Source: Kitasatospora acidiphila | GTDB taxonomy: Bacteria; Actinomycetota; Actinomycetes; Streptomycetales; Streptomycetaceae | Length of the DNA stretch: 64,000 nt | Direction: 5' to 3' | Assembly (NCBI RefSeq): GCF_006636205.1 | Contig: NZ_VIGB01000003.1 | Location: 1,922,001 to 1,986,000 of the forward strand | Program-made: the position numbers and the translations under genes | Notes under the pieces: generated by a model | What the model was told of the DNA's origin: nothing | Seen by the model: only the letters and a program-made list of their open reading frames with translations | Databases searched by the model: none | In this document: in pieces, positions 17,366 to 26,251 of the stretch | Layout: the number at the start of each line of letters is the position of its first letter | How positions within the stretch are numbered: position 1 is the first letter of the stretch

Positions 17366-17575
17366 ATGCCCCGCCCGCTCGACGTAGACCTCTCAGGCGC
17401 CGCCTGGTTCAAGTCCAAGTACAGCGACAACGGCGGGACGTGCGTAGAGGTCGCCGCGAACATCACCGGTGTCGTTCCCGTCCGCGACTCCAAGAACCCC
17501 ACCGGCCCGGCCCTGGTCTTCACCCCCGAGGCCTTCGCTGCCTTCGTCACCGGCGTCAAGAACAACACCATCTGA
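17366..17575 (+). CDS. DUF397 protein
   Basis: A 69-residue protein with the full DUF397 pattern: WFKSKYSDNGGTCVEVA, VVPVRDSKNPTGPAL and AFAAFVTGVK. It is the typical downstream partner of DUF5753-type XRE regulators, thought to bind the regulator and alter its DNA binding. AAAGGA lies just before ATG 17366, 10 bases from the regulator's stop. A terminator-like hairpin follows it, separating it from the second DUF397 gene. Confidence 0.92.
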   Translation: MPRPLDVDLSGAAWFKSKYSDNGGTCVEVAANITGVVPVRDSKNPTGPALVFTPEAFAAFVTGVKNNTI

Positions 17576-17593
17576 CGCACCCTCGGGACACCG

Positions 17594-17624
17594 AACCCTC
17601 TGGCCCGCCAGGACCAGAGGGTTT
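17594..17624 (+). terminator. Terminator between two DUF397 genes
   Basis: A perfect 10-bp stem (17594-17603 with 17614-17623), a 10-base loop and a short T run. The second DUF397 gene therefore probably depends on read-through or its own promoter. Confidence 0.7.
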
Positions 17625-17694
17625 CCCATGCCCGCACACCGGTTACCAACCCGAACGTCGGCCCGATCCGCGCGCCACGAAAGGACGTTCACCC

Positions 17695-17898
17695 ATGAAC
17701 CACGCCCCCACCCCCACCTGGTTCAAGTCCTCCCGCAGCAACAACGGCGGCAGCTGCGTCGAGGTCTCCCCCAGCCTCCCGACCACCGTCCCCGTCCGCG
17801 ACTCCACCAACCCCGCCGGCCCCGCCCTCACCTTCCCCCGCGACGCCTTCGCCGCCTTCGTCGCCGAACTCAAGAACGGCACCCTTGCCACCACCTGA
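17695..17898 (+). CDS. Second DUF397 protein
   Basis: A 67-residue protein with WFKSSRSNNGGSCVEVS, TVPVRDSTNPAGPAL and AFAAFVAELK. It is a close relative of the preceding DUF397 protein (roughly half of positions identical), so the pair arose by tandem duplication or by capture. ATG 17695 follows GAAAGGACG. Having two possible partners for one XRE regulator may allow differential control; that is inference. Confidence 0.9.
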   Translation: MNHAPTPTWFKSSRSNNGGSCVEVSPSLPTTVPVRDSTNPAGPALTFPRDAFAAFVAELKNGTLATT

Positions 17899-17913
17899 TG
17901 CGCTGCCCTCGGA

Positions 17914-19083
17914 ATGATGCAGGGCATGGACATGGGTGTGTACAGCGTGCTGGTCTTCCCACGGGAAGCGGTGGCCCGCGATGTCGCTCGGGAACTGTCG
18001 GACGCGGGATGCCGGTTGGTAGCGGTTCGGGCGAGCGAGGGCGAGGGGCTGTGGGACGTCGCCTCCCTTGCCGTCTACCCGGTGCCCGAGGAGGGGCCGG
18101 AGCTTCTGGTGCCTCTCGTGCAGCACGAGAAGCGCGGGCTCGCAGCGTTGGCCCGCAGCCGGGGCGGCGCCCTGCTCACGCACCTCTACAGTTCGGCGGG
18201 CGGTGTACCTGCCTTCTCCCGTAAGGGACTCGTGCATGAGGACGCCACGGCCCGTATCGCGCTCCCCGACCCGCTGCCGGGCCCGCGGCCACTGCCGCCG
18301 CGTGCGCCGCAGTGGGAGGGCCTGTACTTCGGCAACCCCGGGACGGAGATCCGCGAGGCGGTCGCCGTTGCGAAGCGGATGTACGGAACACCCGCCGCCG
18401 CGCCCCACCTTCTCGAGTTCCTCATGGACGACGCGTCCCCCGAGGGGCTCGAAGAAGACGGCGAGGGCACCCGGGAGTTCCTGGCGGACCTGGTGAGGAT
18501 GGCGCACCACATGCCCACCCGGGACGACGGTGCGGTGCTGATCATCCCTTACCTGGCCGAACTTGCCCGCTCGCAGGCCCTTTCGCCCGGTGCCCGAGCG
18601 AGCCTGCTCCACGTGCTGCTCGGCTTCGCCTCGGAACTGGACGCTGCGATCGCCGGCTTTGCCGACTGGAGTGCGATGGGTGGCCGGGTCGAACTCCGGT
18701 ACTTCACGCGTCTGCGGGACGCCGTTGTGGCACAGGTTCCGCGTCTCGTCCCGCTCTGGGAGCGCGAGAGCGACGCCGCTCGCCTCGTACTCGTGGCACT
18801 CGCCGCCTTCTGCCCGGCTCAGACCGCATCCCTCGTGCGTCCCCGCCTGGCCGACATCCCGGCGCCCCAAGGCACCGACCGCGCCGATGCACTCGCCTTG
18901 GCGGCCGCCCTGCTCGGTGAGGACACCGACGCCCTGGACACGGCGTTGCGTCAGATGGCCACCTGGGACGACGCCATCGCCGAACAACTCGAAAGCCCGC
19001 ACACCCCCCGCCCTCAAGCCGCCCGCACGGCCCTGGCAGCCTGCGTCAGACGCGACCTTCCCGTTGCCGTCAAGCTGCCGTAG
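17914..19083 (+). CDS. Hypothetical 389-aa protein with helical-repeat-like C-terminal half
   Basis: I do not recognise this family. Residues about 9-60 (YSVLVFPREAVARDVARELSDAGCRL) look like a small alpha/beta domain. Residues 140-385 are rich in amphipathic helices with Leu/Ala spacing suggesting HEAT-like repeats (ASLLHVLLGFASELDAAI, AARLVLVALAAFCPAQ, ADALALAAALLGEDTDAL). No signal peptide or membrane segment. It starts 16 bases after the second DUF397 gene and may be co-transcribed. Starts at 17926 or 17932 are also possible. Confidence 0.68.
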   Translation: MMQGMDMGVYSVLVFPREAVARDVARELSDAGCRLVAVRASEGEGLWDVASLAVYPVPEEGPELLVPLVQHEKRGLAALARSRGGALLTHLYSSAGGVPAFSRKGLVHEDATARIALPDPLPGPRPLPPRAPQWEGLYFGNPGTEIREAVAVAKRMYGTPAAAPHLLEFLMDDASPEGLEEDGEGTREFLADLVRMAHHMPTRDDGAVLIIPYLAELARSQALSPGARASLLHVLLGFASELDAAIAGFADWSAMGGRVELRYFTRLRDAVVAQVPRLVPLWERESDAARLVLVALAAFCPAQTASLVRPRLADIPAPQGTDRADALALAAALLGEDTDALDTALRQMATWDDAIAEQLESPHTPRPQAARTALAACVRRDLPVAVKLP

Positions 19084-19328
19084 TGGAGGCAGCCGGATGT
19101 CCACGTCGGCTGGAGTAGTCGTCAAGAGCTGTAAATGGGGTGACGTGCAATCAGCTGCGGCGATCGGGGACGCTCGATCAAGCGGCGGGGCGGACGTGCG
19201 ACCAGCGGCGATGTGTAGCGGTTCGCCTGGGCTCCCCCGCGCGGGGGATCGATGCCCATCGCAGAGATGACCACCGAACCGGTCTTGGGTCGGATCCCGG
19301 GCGTTCACCGAGCAACGAGGATCGACTC

Positions 19329-19880
19329 ATGAGATTCAAGACGCTTCATCCCTCCCCGCTGGTCGGTGACACCGCGCGGCCCGTCCCAAGGTGGGCCATC
19401 CGCTGCGCCCGGCTCATACCTCTCGTCATCCTCCCGGCGTGCCTGTGGCGGCTACCGTTCGCGTTCGACTACGAGATGGGCCAGGTCTACGCGGTCCACA
19501 AGACATGGCACTGGTGGGTGATCCTGTATGTCTTCGGACTCAGCGTTCTCTCCGAGGGACTGGCCTATCTCTCTTTCGGCCTGGTGGCCCGGTGGGGCGA
19601 AGTGGGGCCCTCATGGCTCCCGATCATCGGAGGCAAGCGCATTCCACCGCTCGCTGCGATCATCCCGGCCACTCTGGGCGGTCTGGCGCTGATCGCGCTG
19701 TGGGATCCGCTGCCTCTTGGCTTCCTCCACATCGCTGGGGTGGCCCAGGTCCCGTACTCGAATGGATGGTGGAAGGCGCTTGCAGCAGTGGCCACTCTCC
19801 CACTGACTCTGTGGGGCCCACTTCTCCTGGCCGTGACGTACGCGTACTACAGGCGCCGCCGCGGCGAAGCAGTCGCTTGA
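19329..19880 (+). CDS. Membrane protein of unknown function
   Basis: A 183-residue protein with four hydrophobic segments (about 28-46, 61-83, 108-128, 147-170) and a basic C-terminal tail (YYRRRRGEA). ATG 19329 is chosen because the upstream open frame has a different composition and no hydrophobic start. It has no enzymatic motif I can name. It stands alone; the 245 bases before it hold no clear gene. Confidence 0.68.
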   Translation: MRFKTLHPSPLVGDTARPVPRWAIRCARLIPLVILPACLWRLPFAFDYEMGQVYAVHKTWHWWVILYVFGLSVLSEGLAYLSFGLVARWGEVGPSWLPIIGGKRIPPLAAIIPATLGGLALIALWDPLPLGFLHIAGVAQVPYSNGWWKALAAVATLPLTLWGPLLLAVTYAYYRRRRGEAVA

Positions 19881-20070
19881 CACGCGCCGATGCCAAGCGC
19901 GCCCGCGAGGCGGCGGGCGGCGCCGTCGAAGGGATCCGCCAGGTCCAAGACCCCTTCTTCCAGCGGGAGTTCCTGTACCGGGCGGGCGGGCACGGGTGGG
20001 GCGGGCATGCCACGTCGGGCAGCGCGGGTAGTAATCCCTGACGACGGGGCCGAGCAGCAGGAGGAACCGC

Positions 20071-21917
20071 ATGTTCACCACCCGACCCACCCTGCAGGGC
20101 AGCTTCGGCATGGCGGCCTCGTCCCACTGGCTGGCCACCGCGGCGGCAATGGCAGTGCTGGAGGACGGCGGGAACGCCTTCGACGCCGCCGTCGCTGCGG
20201 GGTTCACGCTCCAGGTGGTCGAACCGCACATGAACGGCCCGGCCGGCGAGGTGCCGATCATCCTCGCCCCGGCGGGGGACGCCCGCAGGTGCTGTGCGGC
20301 CAGGGCGGGGCACCGGCCGCAGCCACCATCGGGCACTACACCTCACTCGGCCTTGACGAGGTGCCCGGCACCGGGCCGTTGGCCGCCACCGTCCCCGGCG
20401 CGTTCGACGCCTGGCTGCTGCTGCTCCGCGACCACGGCACCAAACACCTGTCCGAGGTGCTGCGGTACGCCATCGGCTGTGCGGCGCACGGGTATCCGGC
20501 GCTACCGGCCATCGGAGCGGCCGTCGAGGCGGTGCGCACGCAGTTCGAGCGGCACTGGCCCAGCTCGGCCGCGCTCTACCTGCCGCACGGCCGCCCGCCC
20601 GCGCCGGGTGCCCTGCTGCGCAACCCCGAACTCGCCGCCACCTGGGAGCGGTTGCTGGCGGAGGCCAAGGCCGCCGGGGCTGGGCGCGAGCAGCAGATCG
20701 AGGCGGCGCGCCGGGTCTGGCGGCAGGGGTTCGTCGCGGCCGCGCTGACCGAGTTCGCCGCACGGCCGTCGATGGACACCTCCGGCGTGGCACACGCCGG
20801 AGTGCTCACGGGCGACGATCTCGCGGCCTTCGAGGCGACGTACGAGGAGCCGGTCAGCTACGAGTGGCGCGGCTGGACGGTCTGCAAGCCGGGGCTGTGG
20901 AGCCAGGGCCCGGTCTTCCTCCAGCAACTCGCCCTGCTACCGGACGGGTTCGGACAGGACGGCCCGGTGTGCGGCGGACCGGCGTACCTGCACGCGCTGA
21001 TCGAGGGCGGCAAGCTGGCGATGGCCGACCGGGAGGCCTGGTACGGCGACAACGCCGAGCTCACCGGGGTCACGGTGGCCGACCTGCTCGACCCCGCCTA
21101 CAGCATCGAACGCCGTTCGCTGATCGGTGAGTTCGCCTCGGCCGAGCTGCGCCCCGGCCGGCCCGGCGGCCGGCTGCCGCGCCTCGGCCGGCGCGGGGTC
21201 GGGGCACCGCGGATCGGCGAGTCGGCGGTGGCGCCCGGCACCGGCGAGCCGAACCTCGCCCTACCGAGCCTCGCCGACCCAAGCGACCAGGGCATCGCCG
21301 CCAACGGGGCCACCAAGGGCGACACCTGCCACCTCGACGTGGTCGACCGCTGGGGCAACATGGTCTCCGCCACGCCCAGCGGCGGCTGGCTGCAGTCCAG
21401 TCCCGTCGTCCCGGGGCTGGGTTTTCCGCTCGGCACTCGTCTCCAGATGGCACAGCTCGAACCGGGGCTGCCCAACTCCCTCTCCCCCGGCCGCCGTCCG
21501 CGCACCACACTGTCGCCCTCGCTGGCGCTGCGCGAGGGCGAGCCGGTGCTGGCGTTCGGCACTCCGGGTGGCGACGCCCAGGACCAGTGGAGCCTGCACT
21601 TCTTCCTGGCCGTCGCCCTGCGGCCGGCCATGCGCGGCGGCCTCGACCTGCAGGGCGCCATCGACGCTGCGAACTGGCACCAGGAGAGCTTCCCGTCCTC
21701 CTTCCACCCGCACGCCATGCACCCGGCCCTGGTCACCGTCGAAGCGCGGGTCGGCGACGCGGTCATCGCCGAACTGCGCCGCCGCCGGCACCGGGTGCGG
21801 GTCGCCGGGGCGTGGAGCGAGGGCCGCGTCTGCGCGGTGGCCCGTGATCCACGCACCGGGCTCCTGACCGCTGCCGCGGATCCGCGCGGCAGCCAGGCCT
21901 ACGCGGCCGGACGCTGA
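20071..21917 (+). pseudogene. Gamma-glutamyltransferase-like gene, one frameshift
   Basis: The N-terminal part (ATG 20071: FTTRPTLQGSFGMAASSHW ... VVEPHMNGPAGEV) and the rest (PQVLCGQGGAPAAATIGHY to the stop at 21917) are in different frames. Moving from one to the other needs one extra G in the run 20274-20278. Corrected, it is about 615 residues of the GGT/NTN-hydrolase family. The processing site and nucleophile Thr is in KGDTCHL (codon 21324-21326), and SATPSGGW and SPGRRPRTTLSP follow. It would transfer or hydrolyse gamma-glutamyl groups. No signal peptide is seen. It is either a true pseudogene or a base-calling error. Confidence 0.85.
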
Positions 21918-22049
21918 ACCGCTACCGCCACCACCACCCTCGGCGGTGGTGAAGGCGATCTATCAGCGATCTGTGGGTGGCCCGTTGTGTCATTGGCCGG
22001 GTCGGCGTCGCCGACTGCGCACTGCCCCGAGCCGAAGGAGCCTCCCGTC

Positions 22050-23000
22050 ATGTCTTCCGCGCATCTGAGCCGGCCGTGGGACGTCCACCGGCTTCCCTCC
22101 GCCGCCGGCAAGTCCTTCCTGGTCACCGGGGGCAACGCCGGGATCGGCTACTTCGTCGCGGAGCAGCTCGCCGGGACCGGGGCCGTCGTGGTGCTCGGGA
22201 GCCGGGACCGGGAGCGGGCCTCCGCCGCCATGGCCTCGATCCGCTCACGCGTCCCAAGCGCGCAACTGCGCCACCTCCAGCTGGACCTCGCCGACCTGGC
22301 GTCCCTGCGGACCGTCGCGGACGGACTCGGACTCGACCGCCTCGACGCGGTGGTTCACAACGCCGGTGTCGCGCTCGACGATCCACCGCGGCGCACGACG
22401 AAGGACGGTCACGAGCTGATGTTCGGGGTCAACCACCTGGGGCACGTCGCGCTGACCCGGGGCCTGGCGCCCCTGCTGTCCGCGGCGCCCGCCGCCCGGA
22501 TCGTGACGGTGGGGAGCTTCGCGGCGCGCTCCGAGCGGCTGGACCCTGACGACCTCCAGTCGGTCCGGGACTACCGCCCCAAGCGCGCCTACGGCCGGTC
22601 GAAGCTGGCGCAGATGTCCTTCGCCTTCGAGCTCGACCGCCGCCTACGCGCCCGCGGCAGCGCCGTGCTCAGCCTGGTGGCCCATCCCGGCGGCGCCCTG
22701 GATTCCCTGACCCCGCCCCGTGCGGGTGTGCACGCGGCAACCCGCGGCGGGCGGTTGCGCGGCCTGCCCGCCGGGCTACTGCTCCAGGGCAAGGACCGCG
22801 GGGCGTGGCCGATCGTCCGGGCCGTCCTGGACCCTCAGGTGCGGGGAGGGCAGCTGTGGGGGCCCAGGGCCTTCGGCCTGCGCGGCACACCGCGGCTGGA
22901 GTCGGTCCACGCCCACATGGCCGATCCCGCCGTTGCCGCGCGCCTGTGGGACGCCAGCTGCGACGGGGCCGGCGTCGAGCCCCACCTGGCCCTCCTGTAG
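22050..23000 (+). CDS. Short-chain dehydrogenase/reductase
   Basis: A 316-residue classical-type SDR. TGGNAGIG (26-33) binds NAD(P), NNAG-like HNAG lies in DAVVHNAGVAL, and the catalytic YxxxK is in RAYGRSKLAQ, preceded by a Ser (VGSFAARS). Overall it resembles retinol-dehydrogenase/WW-domain-oxidoreductase-like SDRs, which reduce lipophilic ketones; substrate unknown. ATG 22050 has GAAGGAG 11 bases upstream. It is a single gene 132 bases after the GGT gene. Confidence 0.9.
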   Translation: MSSAHLSRPWDVHRLPSAAGKSFLVTGGNAGIGYFVAEQLAGTGAVVVLGSRDRERASAAMASIRSRVPSAQLRHLQLDLADLASLRTVADGLGLDRLDAVVHNAGVALDDPPRRTTKDGHELMFGVNHLGHVALTRGLAPLLSAAPAARIVTVGSFAARSERLDPDDLQSVRDYRPKRAYGRSKLAQMSFAFELDRRLRARGSAVLSLVAHPGGALDSLTPPRAGVHAATRGGRLRGLPAGLLLQGKDRGAWPIVRAVLDPQVRGGQLWGPRAFGLRGTPRLESVHAHMADPAVAARLWDASCDGAGVEPHLALL

Positions 23001-23081
23001 ACGCGGCTCGTGCCTGCGGCCATCGGCCGGGTACGGCGCTCAGGCTGGCCGAATGAAGTGCCTTCACCAGATGGACCGCTC

Positions 23082-24533
23082 CTACGAGACGCCCTTCTTG
23101 GCGTGGAGGTTACCGTCGACGGTGAGCTCCTTCGTGATGTGGAGTCCGTTGGCGCCGACCGAGGTGAACTTCGTCGTCCCGCCGTACTCGACGTTGAGGT
23201 CGTTCTTGGCGTAGAGGGTGCCGTGCGCAACGACGTTCTTCGCGACGCTGAGCCCGGAGTCGACCGTCAGATCCCCCGCGACGCGGAGCCCGCTGGCGCC
23301 GATCGACGTGAACTTCGTCGTCCCACCGTCCGCGACGTTGAAGTCCTTGTTGGCGTAGAGGGTGCCGTGCGCAATGACGGTCCCCGCGACGGTGAGACCG
23401 GAGTCGACCGTGAGTTCCCTCGTCACGTGGAGGCCATCGGCACCGATCGACGTGAACTTCGTCGTCCCGCGGTAGCCAACGTTGAGATCCTTGTTGGCGT
23501 AGACAGGACCGTTCGCCACGAGGTCTTCCGTGACGGTGAGACCGGAGTCGACCGTGAGGTCTCCTGTGACGCGGACTCCGTTGACATTGACCGAGGTGAA
23601 CTTGGTGCGCCCGCCGTCGCTGACGGTGAGGTTGCTGTAGGCGTAGAGCGGTCCGTTGGCGGAGAGCGGTCCGTTGACGGTGAGCGCGGACTGGGTGGTG
23701 ATGCTGTTGCGGACGGTCAGGGCGTCCAGGGTGGGGTCGGGGACGGTGAGCGTGAGGGTGGCGTACTGGTAGACCGGGGTGAAGCCGTTGGCGGCTCCCT
23801 GGGTTCCCGAGAGGACGGTTGCGGCCACGATGAACGTGGTGTCGCCGGTGATGCCGTTCGGGAGGGTGAAGGACGCGGCGGGGCCCTCCTGCACGGGGCT
23901 GGTGGACTTGCCGTCGTACAGCTGGAAGTAGGTGCCGTTGCTCGACCAGGAGAGGTGGATCGGACTGCCGGCCTTGAAGCTCGTCAGCGGTGCGCTCGTC
24001 GGGGCCTGGCTGCCCCGCGCCAGGAAGCTGTGCAGGTAGAAGGCGGGTTCGACGACCGTGAGGCTCAGCTTGCTGAACTTCTGGGTGTACTTGGCGGGCG
24101 CGGATGTCTTCGAGTGCTCCAGGATGCGGTAGACGAGCGGGCCGCCGGAGGACAGGAGGTCACCGCTCAAGCCGAAGTTCAGCGGGTAGTTGATCAGGTC
24201 CTTCTGTGCGTTCTTCAGCTGGAAGGTGATGAGGTAGTACTCGCCCGCCGGAGCCCCGGGGAGCTTCAGTTTCTGCCCGGAGGCCTTCTGGACGGAGAAA
24301 GTCCAGTCACTGCTGCTACTGGAAGGCACCGGCTGCTGACTGAAGTACGCCCGATCGCGGGCGTCGTCCGCCGGGACGGCGATCTCGATGCGGGAGCAGT
24401 GAGCGGCCTGGTTGCCCGGCAGGACAGCAAGGTTGATGGTGACCCGGGTCGGGGAGTCGGCATCCGCGTGCAGCGGCGCCGGGCTGGTGGACGTGCGGTA
24501 CTTCAGCAGAGGCGACGTCGGGGAAGGAGGCAC
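23082..24533 (-). CDS. LTV-repeat (tail-fibre-like beta-solenoid) protein
   Basis: A 483-residue protein of no family I can name. I start at GTG 24533 because AGGAAGG lies 8 bases upstream; the frame is open 43 codons further up but that part is Arg/Pro-rich. No signal peptide or membrane segment. Residues 1 to about 260 form two beta-rich, Ig-like domains (VTINLAVLPG ..., LSLTVVEPAFYLHSFLARG ..., IHLSWSSNGTYFQLYDG). Residues about 285-483 consist of 48-residue repeats, three nearly perfect, one shorter at the start and one cut off at the end, each with LTVDSGLTV, LYANKDLNV and GGTTKFTSIGANGL. Such repeats build trimeric or single-chain beta-solenoids in phage tail fibres. It stands alone; no phage or injection-system genes are nearby. 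Confidence 0.8.
   Translation of the reverse strand: MPPSPTSPLLKYRTSTSPAPLHADADSPTRVTINLAVLPGNQAAHCSRIEIAVPADDARDRAYFSQQPVPSSSSSDWTFSVQKASGQKLKLPGAPAGEYYLITFQLKNAQKDLINYPLNFGLSGDLLSSGGPLVYRILEHSKTSAPAKYTQKFSKLSLTVVEPAFYLHSFLARGSQAPTSAPLTSFKAGSPIHLSWSSNGTYFQLYDGKSTSPVQEGPAASFTLPNGITGDTTFIVAATVLSGTQGAANGFTPVYQYATLTLTVPDPTLDALTVRNSITTQSALTVNGPLSANGPLYAYSNLTVSDGGRTKFTSVNVNGVRVTGDLTVDSGLTVTEDLVANGPVYANKDLNVGYRGTTKFTSIGADGLHVTRELTVDSGLTVAGTVIAHGTLYANKDFNVADGGTTKFTSIGASGLRVAGDLTVDSGLSVAKNVVAHGTLYAKNDLNVEYGGTTKFTSVGANGLHITKELTVDGNLHAKKGVS
23127..23684. repeat. 144-bp coding tandem repeat
   Basis: Within the LTV-repeat gene, units cover 23127-23270, 23271-23414 and 23415-23558 (144 bp each). A diverged 126-bp unit covers 23559-23684 and a 42-bp partial unit ends at 23126. 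The nucleotide sequence is well conserved among the three full units, so recent duplication or gene conversion is likely. Confidence 0.85.
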
Positions 24534-24921
24534 GGATGGGACCTTCCTGCTAGCGGTGTGGAGGCGCCGACCGCCAGGAGGTGCTGGGATACGCGTGGAC
24601 GTCCGGCCCACCGTGCCGAAGCCGATGTGGCCGCTCCCGCTGCGGATACCCGCATGCCGCATTCACCGGGCGCCCCTCCCGTGACCAGCACCACTGGTCG
24701 GCCGGTACCGCCCAGCCTCGGGGGTGCCCGGCGGGCCACGCAAGCCCACCGAACCGGCCAGCGGTGGCTTTCGGACACGGCCTCGGCACTCGCGGAACGA
24801 CCACGCCGAGGCCCGCGCCCGCCGCGCGATCAGGGTCGCGCGGATCCCACCCACGGCAGCGGGCGGACAGACCGCAGGCGGACCGGCCGCAGGCGGACCC
24901 GCCCGTGCTAGACGCTGCGCA
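24534..24921. other. Intergenic region
   Basis: 388 bases between two minus-strand genes. No convincing gene. It contains the ribosome site of the LTV-repeat gene (24542-24548) and a 13-bp direct repeat CCGCAGGCGGACC at 24872 and 24887. Confidence 0.5.
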
Positions 24922-25461
24922 TCAGTCGGCGTCCGCGCCGGACAGAGCCCCGGTGATCAAGCGAGTGGCGAAGTCGTGGTCGTCGCCGGCCATCCGGTTG
25001 ATCTTCTCCGCGAGCAGCACGACCGTGGCCTCCAGCGGATTCATCTCGGCGCTGGTCCAGCCCCCGTACTGCGCGCGCCACAGGTTGGGGCTCAGGCCGG
25101 TGCCCGCGGCGATCACCAGGCCGGTCATGGTGGGGATGACCTCGGGTTTGAAGGTCTTGGGCATCATGCGCATCGTCTCGACCAAGCTCGGCACCACGTA
25201 TTCGATGACCTCCTCGTCGTGATCCTCGCAAGCCGCCCGCAGCCAGCTCATGTACATGTAGATGAGCGTGCACGCGCCGTCCAGCAGCGCATCGAACCCC
25301 GCACGATCCATCGATGCGGCGAACTGGTCGATCATCTGCTGCTGTTCGGGGTCGGTCTTGCTCCCGCCGTCGTAGATGGCCTTGAGCCGGGAGTCGACCA
25401 CCATGAGCGCGGCGCCGACATCGCCGACGGGAGCGTTTGCGGGGTCACAGGGCGATGTCAC
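24922..25461 (-). CDS. Hypothetical helical protein
   Basis: A 179-residue, largely helical acidic protein. GTG 25461 is chosen because AGGAGG lies 6 bases upstream. The repeated Met-rich amphipathic helices (ACTLIYMYMSWLRAACE, VVPSLVETMRMMPK, PTMTGLVIAAGTGLSP) give no recognisable catalytic site. No signal peptide. It is a single minus-strand gene between the TetR/HipA pair and the LTV-repeat gene. Confidence 0.65.
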   Translation of the reverse strand: MTSPCDPANAPVGDVGAALMVVDSRLKAIYDGGSKTDPEQQQMIDQFAASMDRAGFDALLDGACTLIYMYMSWLRAACEDHDEEVIEYVVPSLVETMRMMPKTFKPEVIPTMTGLVIAAGTGLSPNLWRAQYGGWTSAEMNPLEATVVLLAEKINRMAGDDHDFATRLITGALSGADAD

Positions 25462-25603
25462 GGAATTCCTCCTCAAACGGCCGCAGCGGGAAGCACTGCA
25501 TGCCCGCAGGCTAGACCGCCGATCGCAGGAAGGTCTGGCGATTCCCCCAATGGATGATTCATGCGATAACCGCACCAAATGGAGTGCGAGGCAAGGGTGG
25601 AGC

Positions 25604-26251
25604 TCAGCGAAGCCGCCTGCTCCGGGTCGCGTAGCCGAGCACTCGTTCGCCCAGCATCTCCTCGACGACGTCGAGGAGTTCGAGCAGGGCCTCGGCGATC
25701 CTGGCGGGCTCCTCGCCCGCCACGATCCGCCGGCCGATCTCGCTGTAGACCAGCGAGTGGAACCAGCCGATCTGGCTGGCGACCACGCGCGGCGTCTGGT
25801 CGTCGGGCGCGGCTCCGGTCTCCTCGGCCAGGACCATGGCGAGGGCGTCGGTCATCTGCCGGCCGAGGTCCTCCAGGCGGGCGGTGAGCGTGGGGGCGGC
25901 CCGCATCATCTCGAACACGGGGCCGAAGCCCGCCGTCAGGCCCACCTTCCGGTCGTGGCGCCGCAGTTCGTCCCGTAGTCGGCCGAGCACCGCCTGCGCG
26001 GCGGACTCGCCGGGTTGCCGGGCGCGCACGATGTCGGCGAGCCGCTGCGGGGATGCTTCGTCCGGCGGCAGGACGAGGTCTTCCTTCGCCTCGAAGTAGT
26101 TGTAGAGGGTGTTGACCGAGACGTCCGCCGCCGCCGCGACCTCGGCGATGGTGACCTTGTCGAAGCCCCGCGCCACGAACAGGCCGAGGGCCGCCTCACA
26201 GATGCGCTGCCGCGTCTGCCGCTTCTTGCGTTCCCGCAGTCCTTCGCTCAC
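25604..26251 (-). CDS. TetR-family transcriptional regulator
   Basis: A 215-residue repressor. The N-terminal HTH (KRQTRQRICEAALGLF ... VTIAEVAAAADVSVNTLYNYF) spans about 9-56; the rest is the helical ligand-binding and dimer domain. GTG 26251 overlaps the TGA of the HipA-like kinase gene (GTGA), so it is the second gene of that unit and is translationally coupled. It probably controls the double palindrome at 27096-27145, upstream of the kinase gene and the divergent small gene. Confidence 0.92.
   Translation of the reverse strand: MSEGLRERKKRQTRQRICEAALGLFVARGFDKVTIAEVAAAADVSVNTLYNYFEAKEDLVLPPDEASPQRLADIVRARQPGESAAQAVLGRLRDELRRHDRKVGLTAGFGPVFEMMRAAPTLTARLEDLGRQMTDALAMVLAEETGAAPDDQTPRVVASQIGWFHSLVYSEIGRRIVAGEEPARIAEALLELLDVVEEMLGERVLGYATRSRRLR

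Noticed and set aside
23127..23684. CRISPR or non-coding repeat
   Set aside because: The 144-bp period is a multiple of three and codes for a coherent repeated protein.
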